Of a DNA stretch of 64,000 nucleotides, positions 10,180 through 22,840 are shown in pieces. Source of the stretch: Spiroplasma endosymbiont of Atherix ibis (GTDB lineage: Bacteria; Bacillota_I; Bacilli_A; Mycoplasmatales; Mycoplasmataceae); contig NZ_OZ026474.1 in the NCBI RefSeq assembly GCF_964020005.1, positions 744,001 to 808,000 on the forward strand. The letters are read 5' to 3'. Under the pieces are notes generated by a model, which worked only from the letters and a program-made list of their open reading frames with translations, was not told where the DNA came from and made no database searches. A program made the position numbers and the translations under genes. How positions within the stretch are numbered: the first letter of the stretch is position 1; each line of letters begins with the position of its first letter.

Positions 10180-12186
10180 TTAAAAAAAGTTAGAATAAGC
10201 TAAATCATGATCGCACATTACAATTAAACTATTTTTTTTATATTCCATAAAAGTTTTAAATAAATAATAATCAGTATGTTTATCAACATTACTTAAAGGT
10301 TCATCAATAAGATATAAGTCTTTATTTGTAAAAAATAAAGCTATAAAATTAATAATTTGTCTTTGACCTTTGATTAAGTTATAACCATTTTCATAAATTT
10401 TTTTTGCTAAATCTATATTATTTCTTTCTAAAATCTCAATTAAATGAAAATCTTCTAAAATCTGAAAATCCACTTTATTTTTAAATTGTTGAATATTTTG
10501 TCACACAGATCCATTAAATAAATAATCATATTGACCTAAATATATTGATTTACTTAAAAATGAGTTTTTATCTAAATTTTTAAAATTTGTATCTTCATTA
10601 ACAACTAATTCTCCTTCATATTTTTCATAATGTCCAGATAAAAGTTTTAATAAAGTAGTTTTGCCACTACCACTCTTTCCATGAATAAAAGTATTTTTAT
10701 TAAATTCAAAATTGAAATCTTTTAGTAAACAAGAATCACTTTTATATTTGTATAAGTTTTTAGCAGTTACACTCTCTATTTTATTTATTTTTTTATATTC
10801 TATATTCTTATCATCAGATTTAAAAATAAAATTTAAGGACTTATCTGCAATTAAAGTTTCTTGTATATTTAAAATAAAACTTTCAACGTTATTAAAAAAA
10901 ATATTTATATATGAACTAACTGATGTATAAAAAAGTAAATCAGATAAAGAATATTTTTCTTGATTTATATATATTATTGATATATAAAATATTAAATAAA
11001 AAAATAACTTATTAGTTAAGTAAAATAATACCTGAGCTTTATTGTCTAAATTAAAGATATTTTTTGTTTCTTTAATAGTAGATAAATAGTTTTTAAAATT
11101 TTGAGATTTAATTTCTAACTCTATATTTTTATATTTTATTTCTTCAAATCCATCTAATAATTGTCTATATCCAAGATAAAACTCAATTATTTTTCTCTCT
11201 TTTCTTAATTTCAGTTACTTCATAAAATAAAAAAAACCAAGTGATAAAAAAACACAAATTAAATTTTGTATTAAAACTAACGTTAGAATAAATGGAGATA
11301 TTAAAAGTAAAAATAAAGATGACATTACAAAAAGAGTTAACCCCAATGGTAAAGATATTGTACATTGACTTATAAAATCAGACATAGAATTTATATAAGA
11401 TAATTTTTTTATTCATTCTTCTTTAGAAAAAGAATTAAATTTTTCAATATTAAGATTTATAAGCTTAGATTTATAAAAATAAAATATATTTTTAGTTACT
11501 TTATTTTTTATTTTAAAGATTATTTTATTAATAAAATAAGAAGTTATTATTTGAACTATAAAAGTTAAAATAAAAGTTAAAAAAATTAATTGCATAGTTT
11601 TATTATTTTTTAAACTTATATTATCCATATATATTTTTATAAAATTATTACTAATTAAAATTAAAATATTAAGTAATATTGAAACAATAAACAATAATAA
11701 TATTTCTAACTTAAACTTTTTTAAAAAAGTAAATCAATTAAATAAACTTTTATTTTTAAAATTTATTTTATCAAATACTTTTGTTGTTGATAAATATCCT
11801 TGATATATTTTTTTAATTTCATCAAAAGTTATTCATTTTAAATCATTTGAATTAGGATCTGCTATTAAAAACTCATTTTTTCGTTTTTTATAAATAATTA
11901 TAAAATGATCTAAATTATTCTCATTTAAAAAATTTAAAACTATTGGATTTGAAACATCTATTTCTAATAATTCATTAAAATTACATGTATAAGATATAAA
12001 CTCAATTTTATATTTGTTTAATAAATTTTCAATATCATATAAACTTAACATCTCATCATTTAAAGAATTTTCAAACTTAATCTCTTCTATTCCAAAATCT
12101 TTATTATGATAATAGTTTATTAACATTGAACTTACTGCAACAGCACAATCATTTTGTCCTTTTTGCTTTAAAAATTTATAATTCAA
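10180..12186 (-). pseudogene. C39-peptidase bacteriocin-type ABC exporter, interrupted by an in-frame TAA
   Basis: A single frame encodes a complete peptidase-containing ABC exporter: N-terminal C39 cysteine peptidase (QNDCAVA with the active Cys, then LDHF with His and ADPN with Asp), a six-helix membrane domain, and an ATPase with Walker A GKSGSGKTT, Walker B LYLIDEP and H-loop CDHD. A TAA at 11215-11217 splits it after the fourth or so membrane helix, in FYFMK-stop-LKLRKERK; both halves are in the same frame, so one base change from a Lys codon is enough. The ABC signature is also altered (LIKGQRQ for LSGGQ). Start: TTG at 12186 has GGTGAT 4 bases upstream; a TTG at 12198 is also possible. 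Could be a recent pseudogene, a readthrough gene or a sequencing error. Confidence 0.8.
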
Positions 12187-12227
12187 ATTAATCACCAATG
12201 AATTAATCGCTTAAATACTTTAAAAAA

Positions 12228-12713
12228 TTAAAATTTAATTGCAAATCTAATAAATTCTATATCATCTCATTTTAATTTTATTTTTTTTGGTCTTCCTTTA
12301 ATAAAAAATTCAAATAAGAACTCTTCATCTTTAAATTCTGTTAACGTTGCAGAAAATTGTGTCAAAGTTTCAATAGGTTTAATAATGTTCAAGAAAAAAT
12401 AACTACCAATATTATTTTGTAGAATTTCTGCTGATTTTACAATTCTTTCTGCTCCTGCACTACCAACTTCTAAAATATATGGATCTTTAAGTTCTTTTAT
12501 GTCATCTAATAAAATAGAAATATTTTCATTGGCTTTAATTAGTAAATCAAAGTCCATATTTTTTTTCTTAATATCTTTATTTTCTACCAAAACTTGTAAT
12601 ACTGTTGATTCAAAATCATTTACTATATTTAATTCATAAAGTGAAAAATTATATTCCTTAAGAATTTCTTTTATATTATCTAAGTATTTATTTTTTACAA
12701 TTTCTAATGACAT
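12228..12713 (-). CDS. rimP: Ribosome maturation factor RimP
   Basis: RimP helps 30S subunit assembly. 161 residues with the family core motif DPYILEVGSAGAERIV, which corresponds to the usual Y-x-LEVSSPG segment, here with Ala in place of Pro. The C-terminal SH3-like half is less conserved. AGAGGTAAC precedes the ATG. In most firmicutes rimP leads nusA; here it follows polC by about 70 bases, an order (polC-rimP) also common in Gram-positives. One UGA Trp near the end. Confidence 0.86.
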
Positions 12714-12783
12714 AGTTACCTCTTTTATAGATTAATTTTATATTATTTTAAGTTAATAAATAAAAAAAGATAATGATTTTCAC

Positions 12784-15700
12784 TTAAAAATTAAATGAAA
12801 GTTGTTCATCATCTTTTAAATTATCAGTTATTTTAAGTTTTGCAAAAATTTCAATTTGTGTTTGAGTTACTTGTGTTCTTTGTTTTAAATCACTAACACT
12901 TGTTATTTTTCTATCTTTGCGAGCATTAACTATTGATTTTGCCACTGCCTCTCCAAGAGAGTCAATAACATTAAATGGTGGTATTAAAATTTTTTTATCT
13001 CCATCTTTAAAAATAACAAATTGATTACCCTCAGAAATATTAAAGTCTATATTTCTAATTTCAATACCTCTTGCAAACATTTCTAATAAAACTTCATAAA
13101 CTGTAATTAAAGAAATTTCTTTGGCAGTAACTGGTAATTTATTATTTAATCTATGTCTAATATCTTCTATTGCTGCATTAATTGCTTCTTTTCCTTTTAA
13201 AGCAGTTTCTAAATCAAAGAAATCTGCTCTTGTTGAAAATCAAACAGCATAATATTCTTCTGGATAATAAATTTTATATCATGCCACTCTATAAGCCATT
13301 AATACATAAGCAGTTGCATGAGCTTTTGGGAACATATATTTAATTTTTAAACAACTATTAATGTATCATTCAGGAACATTATGATTTTTCATAAGAGATA
13401 TTCACTCTTTTGAAAGTCCTTTTCCTTTTCTAACACTTTCCATAATATTAAATGAGTTAGAAGAGTCTAATCCTTTTGACATTAAATATACCATAATATC
13501 ATCTCTACAACCAATAACAGACGATATATTTGCAATACCATATTTAATTAAAGATTGAGCGTTTCCAACATAAACATCAGTTCCATGACTTAATCCTGAA
13601 ATTTGAACAAGATCTGCAAATGTTTTAGGTTTTGTCTCTTTTAACATGTTTCTAACAAAATGAGTTCCAAATTCAGGAAGTCCAATAGCTCCTGTTGTTT
13701 CACCAAGAATTGATTGTGAATCAATTTTTAATGCTGAAAGTTCTGAAAATAAAGAATAGACTTTTTTATCATTTGTAGGTACTTTAATTGGATCAAATCT
13801 AGTTAAATCATATAACATTCTTAAAGCAGTTGGATCAACATGTCCCAAAATATCCATTTTCAATAAATTGTCATGAATTGAATGAAAATCAAAATGTGTT
13901 GTTTTTCAATCACTTGTTTCATCATCTGCTGGATAGTTTACTGGTGTAAAATCTTCAATTTCATATTCTTTTGGAAGAATAATAATTCCCCCTGGGTGCT
14001 GGCCTGTTGTTCTTTTTACTCCTGTAGATAAACTTGCAAGTCTTTCAATTTCAGCTTTTCTAATTAAATCAAAATTAGCATTTTGTTTTTCAAAATATGC
14101 CATTGTAAATCCATAAGCTGTTTTTTCAGCAACAGTTGATATAGTACCAGCTCTAAAAACATTATTTTCACCAAAAATTTCTTTAGTAAAATTGTGAGCA
14201 ATTGGTTGATAATCTCCAGAAAAGTTTAAATCTATATCTGGAACTTTATCTCCATCGAATCCTAAAAAAGTTTCAAAAGGAATATCATGACCTTCTCCAA
14301 TTAATTTTGCATTACATTTAGGACACATTTTTTCTGGCAAATCATATCCACATTTAAACTCTTCTGGTGTTTCAAAATCTGAATATTTACATTCACTGCA
14401 TATATAATGAGCTTTAAGTGGATTAACTTCTGTAATTAAAGATGCTGTTGCTACAAATGAACTTCCTACAGAACCACGACTTCCAACTAAATAACCATCA
14501 TCATTTGATTTTTTAACTAATAAATGACTTATTCAATAAACAACTGTAAAACCATGTTTTATAATTGAAGCTAATTCTTTTTCTAAACGTGTTTTAACAA
14601 TTTCAGGTAACTTTTCTCCATAAATTGCTTTAGCATTTTTATAACATTCATCTGTTAATAATTTATCAACATTTTCAATGTTAGGTGGATATGAACCTGA
14701 TTTAATAGGAATTATGTTTTTATCAATTAAATTTGAAAGATCTAATGGATTTTGAATTACAATTTCATTAATTAATTCACTATTTTCTAATCATTTAAAT
14801 TCTTCTAGCATTTCATTTGTAGTTCTTAAATGTTGATCAGGATTATCTTTTACTCTTTGTTTGAAATCATAAAGTGGATGATAAATTCCTCCTAATCCCT
14901 TTGTATTTATATAAATATCTCTAATTTTTTTTAATTCAGGATCTATATAATGAGCATCACTTGTAGCAATAATTTTTTTATTTAATTTTTTAGAAATTTC
15001 AATTATTTTTAAAATTATAGTTTTTAAATATTCCATAGTTAAATCATCTGTTTGTATTAACTTTTTATAAACGCTTAATGGCTGAATTTCAATATAATCA
15101 AAAAGATTAATTGCATCTTCTAGCATCTTAAAAGTTCCAGTTCGTGCATATTCAAAAACAATTCCATTGACACATCCACTACCAATTAAAATATTGTTTT
15201 TTTGTCTCATTTCTAAAAGTTTTGATTGAAATATTTTTGGAGATCCTAAAAAATTATCTGTATGAGAATAGGAAATTAACTTATACAAATCCTTTAATCC
15301 ATATTGATTTTTTGCCAAAACATTTACATGAAAACCTCTAGATCTTCTAAAATTCTCATTCTCAAATTTATCTTTATTAAATTTATTTCAATCTGAATCA
15401 ATATCAATTGAAGTAATTTTTTTAGCTTCACTTCACATATGTTCATACATATTTGTAAGAACTTCAGCATCATAGTCAGCACGGTGAGCAATTTTCTCAT
15501 CATATAAAATTTGATATGCTTTAGCAACAGTTCCCAATCGATGGTTTTTTAATCTTGGTTGTAAAAGTCTAGAAAGTGATAAAGTATCAATTACAGTATT
15601 TGTTAATTCTCCATAACCAAGTTTAGTTGCAAAAGATTGTAAGAAATTAAAGTCGAAGTTAGCATTATGGGCAATAAGAATACCATCTTTAATAATTTCC

Positions 15701-17232
15701 ATTATATTTTTGAATTCAATTTCAATTGAATTTTTATCTTCTAACATTTCATTTGTAATATTAGTTAAATCAATTGTGAATTTTGATACTGGTTGAGTTG
15801 GTTTAATCAAAATATCATATTTTTTTGAAGTTCCTTTAGCATAATCATAAACATTTGCTCCAAATTCAATAATTTCATCATATTCTGGAGATAAACCAGT
15901 TGTTTCTAAGTCGAAAACAACAAATTTTGCTTCACGTAAATTTTGATTTTTTGGATTTTTAATAATTCATGCGTCATCTTGTAACATAACAAGTTCACTA
16001 CCATAAATTAACTTTAATTTATTTTCCTCTTCTACACCTTTGTTTACATCTAATAGTGCATAATATGCTTCAGGAAAAGCTTGCAAGTTTAAATGATCTG
16101 TAATAGCAATAGAGTTTCATCCAAATCTTTTTGCAGTTTCAATGTAACTCTTTGCACTACTTATTCCATCCATTACAGACATTTTTGTATGAGTGTGTAG
16201 TTCAACTCTTTTAATTTTGGCTTCATCTTTTCTATAAGTTTTTTTTGATTCAATTTTTTTATATTTATTAATATAAAAAATATAACCTTTATCAAAAGTT
16301 GAAAAATTAAAATTTCCATTAAAAGAAACTCAATCCCCTTTTCTTATAATTTGGTTTTCAAAACCAATTAAACTTTCTTTTGTCTCTTCTGTTATTTCAT
16401 CAAAAAAAGTTGGATCATTGTTTCTTTGAAAAAAAATACACATAACCGATGATGTACCATCAGTTATTGCAATATTGTAAATATTTCTCCCAGTTTTAGA
16501 TTTACGAATTTTTTTAGAAATAACTTCTCCTTGAATTGTTACATTTTGAGCATCTTCTTCTAAATCAACTATTTTTTCATAAGTTGGTTTATTTAAAATT
16601 TCTTCATTTGATCTATATTTAGTTTTTGATGCAGAAAAAATAGGTTTAGATTCAAACACTTCTTTTTGTTGATTTGGAATTATTTTAGAAGCTTTTTCAT
16701 ATTTTTCTCTAATTGACTCTAATACATTTGTTTTAAGATTTTCTTTAACTTTAATTTCTAAATCAATATCTTTAAAACCATACTTTAAAAGTTTATTTTT
16801 ATAATATTCTTTATGCTCTTCTAAAAGAATTTTTTCAGTTTGATTAGAAACATTAAATATAACCATTCTGTATTCATTAAAATATTCTACAGTTGATGGT
16901 GAAAGAATTTTAATTGTTCCTGTTTTAACTTCTGCTTTTTGTTCTTTGATATATTCTATATGATTTCATATTAATTCTTTTGAATAATTATTATTATTAA
17001 CTAATAAATTTAGTTTTGTTGGAACTAAAGTATTTGTATTTAAAATAGTTTCAATTTTATTTAATAAATGAATTGTTAAAAAATCTTTAATTTTAATAAA
17101 AACCCTTAGTTTATTAACACTTGCACTAAATTCAGCTTCTTTGTAAAAATGAGCACCTTCAAAATAAACTTCTTCTGACTCTTCTAAAAAAACATTTAGT
17201 TTTTCAAACATATCTTTTACTTCTTTATTCAT
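12784..17232 (-). CDS. polC: DNA polymerase III alpha subunit, PolC type
   Basis: Replicative polymerase with built-in 3'-5' proofreading. 1482 residues, normal for PolC. Order seen: N-terminal OB region, PHP domain ([13 protein letters not shown]-like start near residue 340) split by a DnaQ-type exonuclease (DLETTGL near residue 440, [21 protein letters not shown]), a four-Cys zinc module ending in CPKC, the polymerase core ([12 protein letters not shown] near residue 990, then [11 protein letters not shown]) and a C-terminal helix-hairpin-helix region. Start MNKEVKDMF is chosen because GGAGGT lies 7 bases upstream; an upstream in-frame ATG overlaps that site. Confidence 0.98.
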
Positions 17233-17256
17233 TTTACTAACCTCCATTTTTTTCTA

Positions 17257-18495
17257 CTACACTATAAAATCTTTTATAGTAATTACTACAAATAATAATA
17301 AAAATAAAATTGCTCCTGCTGTATTTACAAAAATTTTATATTTTAAAGGTAACTCTTTTCTTAATATCATTTCAATAAAATTTTCTAATAATCTATATCC
17401 ATCAAGTGGTGGTAAGAAAATTAAGTTCAATATAAATAAATTTGCACTAATTGTTGCTACATAAATAAAAAACTGATATGCACTTTGTAGTAAACTTGCA
17501 GTTTGTTTTGCAACTCCAACTGGTCCTACAAGATTTGAGAATTTACCAGTAAATACATTACCAAGAGCTTCTAAAATTGAAATTGAAGCTTTAAAAGTTT
17601 CTCCTCATCCATCTCCATAAGCTTGAAGTGTAGTTTCATAAATTCTATTTGGTGGTGCTATTCCAACTGATTCACCAACTTTAATATTTTGTAATTTAGT
17701 AATAACTCCTTCTTTGTATTTATCTAATGAATATCCACTATATTTATCAACTTTTTTATAAGCAAACTGAATTTTTATATTTTCATAATTTATTGATAAT
17801 TTTAAATTATCAATAAAATTATAAACAGTCTTTTTATAATCAACTGCTTTTTGTTCCTCCAAATTATTTATTTTAACATCACATTTTGAGTTTTGTGAAT
17901 CACAAATATTATCAAATAAAGTTATTTTAGGTTCTTCATTTTTATTTCCAAACATTCTTCACCCTCAAATAACATAATCTTGCTCTACATATTCAATATT
18001 AACATTTTGATTAATTTCACTCTCTTTAATTGCTTTTGCAGCAATTCCATTTTGGACATAGTTTGCCCCAAAATAAGTCATATCATTTTTCTTTTCACCA
18101 ATTGCTGCAAAAATTGTTGTAAATAATAATAAAGCAACAAATAAGTTCATTAATGGTCCTGCTAGAATAAAAAACATTTTTTTTCATCTTGCAATATAAT
18201 CTAATTTTCTTTCATCGGGAACTACTTCATCTTCTCTTTCACTTGGTGGATCTGATTTATCTGATGCTATTGAACAATATCCTCCTAATGGAAATATTCT
18301 AATAGAAACTCATGTTTCTTTTCCTTTAAATACAAAAATCCTTGGTCCAAAACCAATTGAAAATTCATAAACATAAGCTTTTGCTATTTTTGCAACAACC
18401 AAGTGTCCAACTTCATGAATAGTTATTAACAATAACATAACTATAATTCCAATAAAAAAAGCTAATACAATCATTCCGCTACTTATTTCACTCAT
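17257..18495 (-). CDS. rseP: Site-2 intramembrane metalloprotease (RseP/RasP family)
   Basis: Zinc protease that cleaves substrates inside the membrane. 412 residues. HEVGH at residues 27-31 lies in the first membrane helix, followed by a GFGP motif and an internal loop; the second metal ligand motif is PPLDGYRL near residue 370. The PDZ region between them is shorter and divergent, with an odd Cys pair (DICDSQNSKC). It lies between dxr and polC, as in many Gram-positives (cdsA-dxr-rseP-polC). Likely role: removal of signal peptide remnants and stress signalling. Confidence 0.92.
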
Positions 18496-18498
18496 TTA

Positions 18499-19623
18499 TT
18501 ATTCTCCAATTCTTGATATTGTAATATTTCTTATTGCTTTATCATATTTTAATATCTCTTCATAATTTTTTAATTCTATATTTTCACATTCATTAAAAAC
18601 TTTTTCCACAATTTCTGTTATTTCATAAAACCTTATTTTTCCTTTTAAAAAATAATCAACACATACTTCATTTGAAGCATTCAAAGCAATTGACTTTGAG
18701 TTTTTATAATTAAGACAGCTTAGAGCAAATTTAATAGGTTTAAATCTATCTTGATCAATTTCTTTTATTTCTAAGTTAATTAAATCATTAAATTGCATAT
18801 CTTTTTGTTTATAATATGAAAATCTTTTAGGAAAATGTAAAAAATAATTAATTACTTGTTTCATATCTGGAATAGATAATTGAGCTTTTATTGATCCATC
18901 TTTAAAACCTATCATTGAATGAATAATTGATTGAGGATGTTGCAAAACTTTTATATTTTTAACATCAAATAAATAATAGGCTTCCAATATTTCAAAAGCT
19001 TTATTAAACATAGTTGAACTGTCTATTGTTATTTTTTTACCCATATTTCAATTTGGATGTTGTAAAGCATCTTGTAAAGTTACTTTTTTGGTTTCTTCTA
19101 AAGTTAAATTTTTAAAGTTTCCCCCTGAAGCTGTTAAAAATAAAGTAGTTGCTTTATTTTCTTTTTCTAAACATTGAAAAATAGCACAATGTTCTGAATC
19201 AATTGGATAAATTTTAGTTTTACTTATTTTAAGCATTTCATTAATTAAATTTCCAGCAGTTACAAATGATTCTTTATTAGCATTTAATAAAATTAAATTC
19301 TTTTCAATTGATTTTAAAGTTACTTGTAAACCATAAAATCCGCTTAAAGCATTAATAACTATTTCATCATTACTATTAAATAAATTTAAAATATTATCAT
19401 TTATAAACTCAACTTTTAGAAACTTAATTTTTAAATAAGTTAATTCTTTTTTAGAATAAATCTTTTTTAAACTTGGAAATGAAAGCAAAAAAGATTCAAC
19501 TTGTGAATCATTTTCTCCTATACTAAGTGCTATTAAATTATATTTATCTTTATTTTCTTTTAGCAATTCTATACATTGCTGTCCAATATTTCCTGATGCT
19601 CCAAATAATATTATATTTTTCAT
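18499..19623 (-). CDS. dxr: 1-deoxy-D-xylulose 5-phosphate reductoisomerase
   Basis: Second step of the MEP isoprenoid pathway: DXP to MEP using NADPH. 374 residues, normal. N-terminal Rossmann motif GASGNIGQQ (residues 8-16), then NANKESFV and the metal site IDSEHCAIFQ, followed by TASGG and the flexible loop HPNWxMGKKITIDSS, where the Trp is UGA coded. LNASNEV near the C-terminus matches the conserved AANEVAV segment. It follows cdsA by one base, so it is part of the lipid block. Confidence 0.95.
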
Positions 19624-19624
19624 A

Positions 19625-20704
19625 TTAAACAGGCAAACAAGATATAAAGATAAACAATATAAATAATGAGAATAAAATGGAATCCATTCTGTCTAAAACT
19701 CCACCATGTCCTGGAATTAAATTAGAATAATCTTTAATTTTAACTACTCTTTTTATTCAAGAAAATAATAAATCCCCAAATAAACCAATAATTGGAAATA
19801 CAAGTGCTAGTAAGATATAAACAATTATTTCTAATGCTATTGTTTTATCACCAAGTGCTTGCATTGGTTCTCTTAAAGGTTGAAAATTTTGTAAAGGTTT
19901 TACAAATTGGAAAACCATTGCAAAAATAATTCCAATAATAGCTGCTGTTCCCATACCAATTAATGCTCCCTCTCAAGTTTTTTTAGGACTTATATTGGGA
20001 CTTAATTTAGTTTTTCCAAATCTCATACCTCCAAGATATTGAAACGAATCACTTAAAATCATCATCATTCAAATTCAAACAATAGTATTAAATGAAAATC
20101 TTGCTAAGTTATTATCAAGTGATAATGAAGTTATTGAAAAAGCTTTTAAAGCAAAAATAATTATTAAAGTCATTATAAAATTTATCAATGCATTTTTTGT
20201 GTTAATTCTTTTATCAGAAACAGAAATAACTATTGTAACCAATAAATAAACTGTAATAATAATTGGAAATTGTCATGATTGTAATCATGTTACTAAATTT
20301 AATTCATTATAAAATGAAAAATTATATAAACTATATTTTGTTGGAAATAATAATAATATTATTGAAATAGTAATTATTAAAACTTGATAATATCAAAATT
20401 TGAATCCCATTACTTTATTCATTTCAAAAATACAAATTACAGTTAAAATAACAGTTAAAATTATTGAAAAATATGAAGCAATTTCTGGATTGCCTATATT
20501 TGATGTTTTTAAAGATGTATAAATAGCACCACAGCAAACAAATCCTAAAAGTAAAAATAAAAGAACTATCGTTGAAAGAAGTCTAGTTTTTAAATTTCTT
20601 TTTGCTGAATCTAATTTAAAGCGATTTTTGCCAATATTTTCTTCAACTTCTGGTGAAACTTCAACTGTTTCAGTGACTTCAAAATCCTTATCTTTAGTCT
20701 TCAT
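19625..20704 (-). CDS. cdsA: Phosphatidate cytidylyltransferase
   Basis: Makes CDP-diacylglycerol for phospholipid synthesis. 359 residues with a charged, acidic N-terminal tail of about 45 residues and about eight membrane helices. The family signature at the C-terminus is present: SPKKTWEGALIG, then [16 protein letters not shown] and [12 protein letters not shown]. Start ATG has GGAGGAATT directly upstream. It overlaps the end of uppS by 11 bases. Confidence 0.95.
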
Positions 20705-21407
20705 TTTTAATTCCTCCAAATCTTCTATTTCTATTATTATAGTATTCAATTGCCAACTTTAAATCTTTTTCTTTAAAATCTTGTCAATATTCATCAATAA
20801 AATAAAATTCAGCATATGCTAATTGTAGTAGCATAAAATTGCTTAATCTTTTTTCTCCACCAGTTCTAATTAGTAAGTCTATTGGCGGTGCTTTTTTTGT
20901 ATATAAATTATCTAAAATTGTTTGAATAGTAAAATTTTCAAGTAAAATTTTTTTACTATTAATATTATTAAACACTATTTTAAATGCATTTTCTATTTCT
21001 TCAAAAGAGCCATAATCTAAAGCAATATGAACTACAATTTGATCACATTGTTTTGTATTTTCTTCGACTTCTTCTAGTATTTCTTTTGTTTTTAAAGGGA
21101 CTTTATTTCTTCGTCCAATTCAAACAATTTTAATACCTTCTTTAATGTATTTTTCTTGTTGCTTTTTTGAAAAAATTTCACTTGGAAAATTCATCAAATA
21201 TTTAACTTCTCTATCAGGTCTATTTCAATTTTCTGTTGAAAAACAAAACATTGTTATATATTTTATTTCAAATTTTTTTGAACTTATAATTGTTGGTAAA
21301 ATATTTTTCATACCGATTTTATGTCCATAAGTTCTTTGTTTTTTTCTTTCTTTAGCTCATCTTCCATTTCCATCAAGAATAAAAGCTACATGTTCCAATT
21401 TTTTAAT
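20694..21407 (-). CDS. uppS: Undecaprenyl (polyprenyl) diphosphate synthase
   Basis: Adds isopentenyl units in cis to make a polyprenyl carrier. About 237 residues. HVAFILDGNGRWAKERKK is the substrate-binding start, FCFSTENWNRP and the C-terminal LLIRTGGEKRLSNFMLLQ-AYAEFYF segment are classic. The start is unclear: no ATG lies upstream of the DGNGRW motif. An ATT at 21407 has GAGGT 8 bases upstream; TTG codons at 21398 and 21416 are alternatives with poor spacing. It follows pepP by about 15 bases. Confidence 0.93.
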
Positions 21408-21422
21408 AATTTTCAACCTCTT

Positions 21423-22487
21423 TTATTTAACTATTTGAAGTTCTCTTAATGGCGTAGTTAAAAATTCATATCCATCTTTAGTAACTAAAATATCATCTTC
21501 AATTCTTACTCCACCAATTTCAGGAATATAAATTCCTGGTTCAACAGTAACACACATACCTTCTTGCAAAGTTTTATTACCAGTTGCAGAATTATAAGGT
21601 TCTTCATGAATTTCAATTCCTAAACCATGTCCAGTTCCATGAGTAAAGTATTTACCATATCCTTTACTTTCAATATAGTCATAACAAATTTTATGTACTT
21701 GATTTCCACTAATTCCTGGTTTAATACTTTCAATTCCTAATTGTTGTGATTGATAAACTACTTCATAAATTTCTTTTAATTTTAAATTATCAGCATTACC
21801 CATTACAAAAGTTCTTGTTTGATCTGAACAATATCCATTAAAGTAACATCCCATATCAAGAGTTACAAAATCACCAATTTCAATTTTTTTATTTGTTGGA
21901 ACAGCATGAGGCATGATTCCATTTTTACCACTTGCAACAATAGTGTCAAAACTCAATTTTTCAGCTCCATTTTTTAAAAATGAATCACTTACAAATCTTG
22001 CTAAATCCTTTTCACTCATTCCTGGTTTAACAAATTCTAAAACATCTAAAAATACTTTGTGTGTAATATCACATGCTTTTTTAATTTGATCAATTTCTCA
22101 TTGATCTTTTATCATTCTAATTGCATCAAAATTATATCCAATCATTTTTGCATTTAATTTTTCTTGAAAAATTTCTGAATCTTTAACAAAAACTCAATCA
22201 CTTTCAAAAATAATTGTTTTTATTTCATTATTTAATATTTCATTATTAATTAATTCATACAATTTTCCAAATTCTATTATTTCATCAATATTATTTAATA
22301 ATATTGAGTTTCTTGCAGCTGTAATATATCTTCCATCAACAAATAAATATGATTTTTTAGTTGTATATAAAATATATCCTAGAGATGAATGAAATCTAGA
22401 AAATCAGTATCTATTTTGAGGTGAGTGCAATAAAATTGCATCTGCATTAGTTTCTTTTAGAATTTTATTTAATATTTCTTTTTTCAT
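21423..22487 (-). CDS. pepP: Xaa-Pro aminopeptidase, M24B family
   Basis: Cleaves N-terminal residues ahead of proline in peptides, useful for an organism that imports peptides. 354 residues: an N-terminal creatinase-like domain (HSPQNRYWFSRF) and a C-terminal pita-bread fold. Metal ligands seen: LDMGCYF (Asp), CSDQTRTF (Asp), GTGHGLG (His), HEEP (Glu) and VRIEDD (Glu). Start ATG at 22487 has AAAGGAG upstream. It leads the block pepP-uppS-cdsA-dxr-rseP-polC. Confidence 0.95.
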
Positions 22488-22515
22488 AAATTGAACTCCT
22501 TTAATAATACTATAC

Positions 22516-22560
22516 AAAAAAAGAGAGTAAAAAACTTTATAAAAAGTATTTTTTATTCTC
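22516..22560 (-). terminator. Terminator after rpmG
   Basis: Minus strand: GAGAATAAAAAA pairs imperfectly with TTTTTTACTCTC, followed by seven T. It starts one base after the rpmG stop codon. Confidence 0.7.
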
Positions 22561-22561
22561 C

Positions 22562-22705
22562 CTATTTTTTTTGTTTGTGAACTTGATGTGAATTACATTT
22601 AAAACAATGTTTTTTAACTTCAATTTTATCTTTTCTTTTATCGTTTTTTGCTATGTAATTTTCTTCTTTACAAGTTGCACAACGTAAAATAACTCCTTCA
22701 CGCAT
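22562..22705 (-). CDS. rpmG: 50S ribosomal protein L33
   Basis: 47 residues: [17 protein letters not shown] start and CFKC near the end, so both CxxC pairs of the zinc-binding L33 form are present. AAGGAGG lies 7 bases before the ATG. It is monocistronic, ending at its own hairpin. Its leader contains a perfect 10-bp inverted repeat. Confidence 0.96.
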   Translation of the reverse strand: MREGVILRCATCKEENYIAKNDKRKDKIEVKKHCFKCNSHQVHKQKK

Positions 22706-22725
22706 ATTCTTAATCCTCCTTGATA

Positions 22726-22751
22726 ATTTTGATTAAGATAATAATCAAAAT
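22726..22751. repeat. Perfect inverted repeat in the rpmG leader
   Basis: ATTTTGATTA and TAATCAAAAT (10 bp each) flank a 6-base spacer, about 10 bases before the rpmG ribosome-binding site on the minus strand. It could be an operator or a leader hairpin. Confidence 0.55.
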
Positions 22752-22840
22752 AATAATACCAAAAAATGTAATAGAATACTCATTTTTTTATTATAAATAA
22801 TAAATTTTTTAAAAAATGTGATAAAAAGATAAATTTGTAG

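Noticed and set aside
11183-11365. Hydrophobic 60-codon frame over the broken exporter
   Set aside because: It is an out-of-phase reading of the exporter membrane domain; the exporter frame is the coding one on both sides of the TAA.
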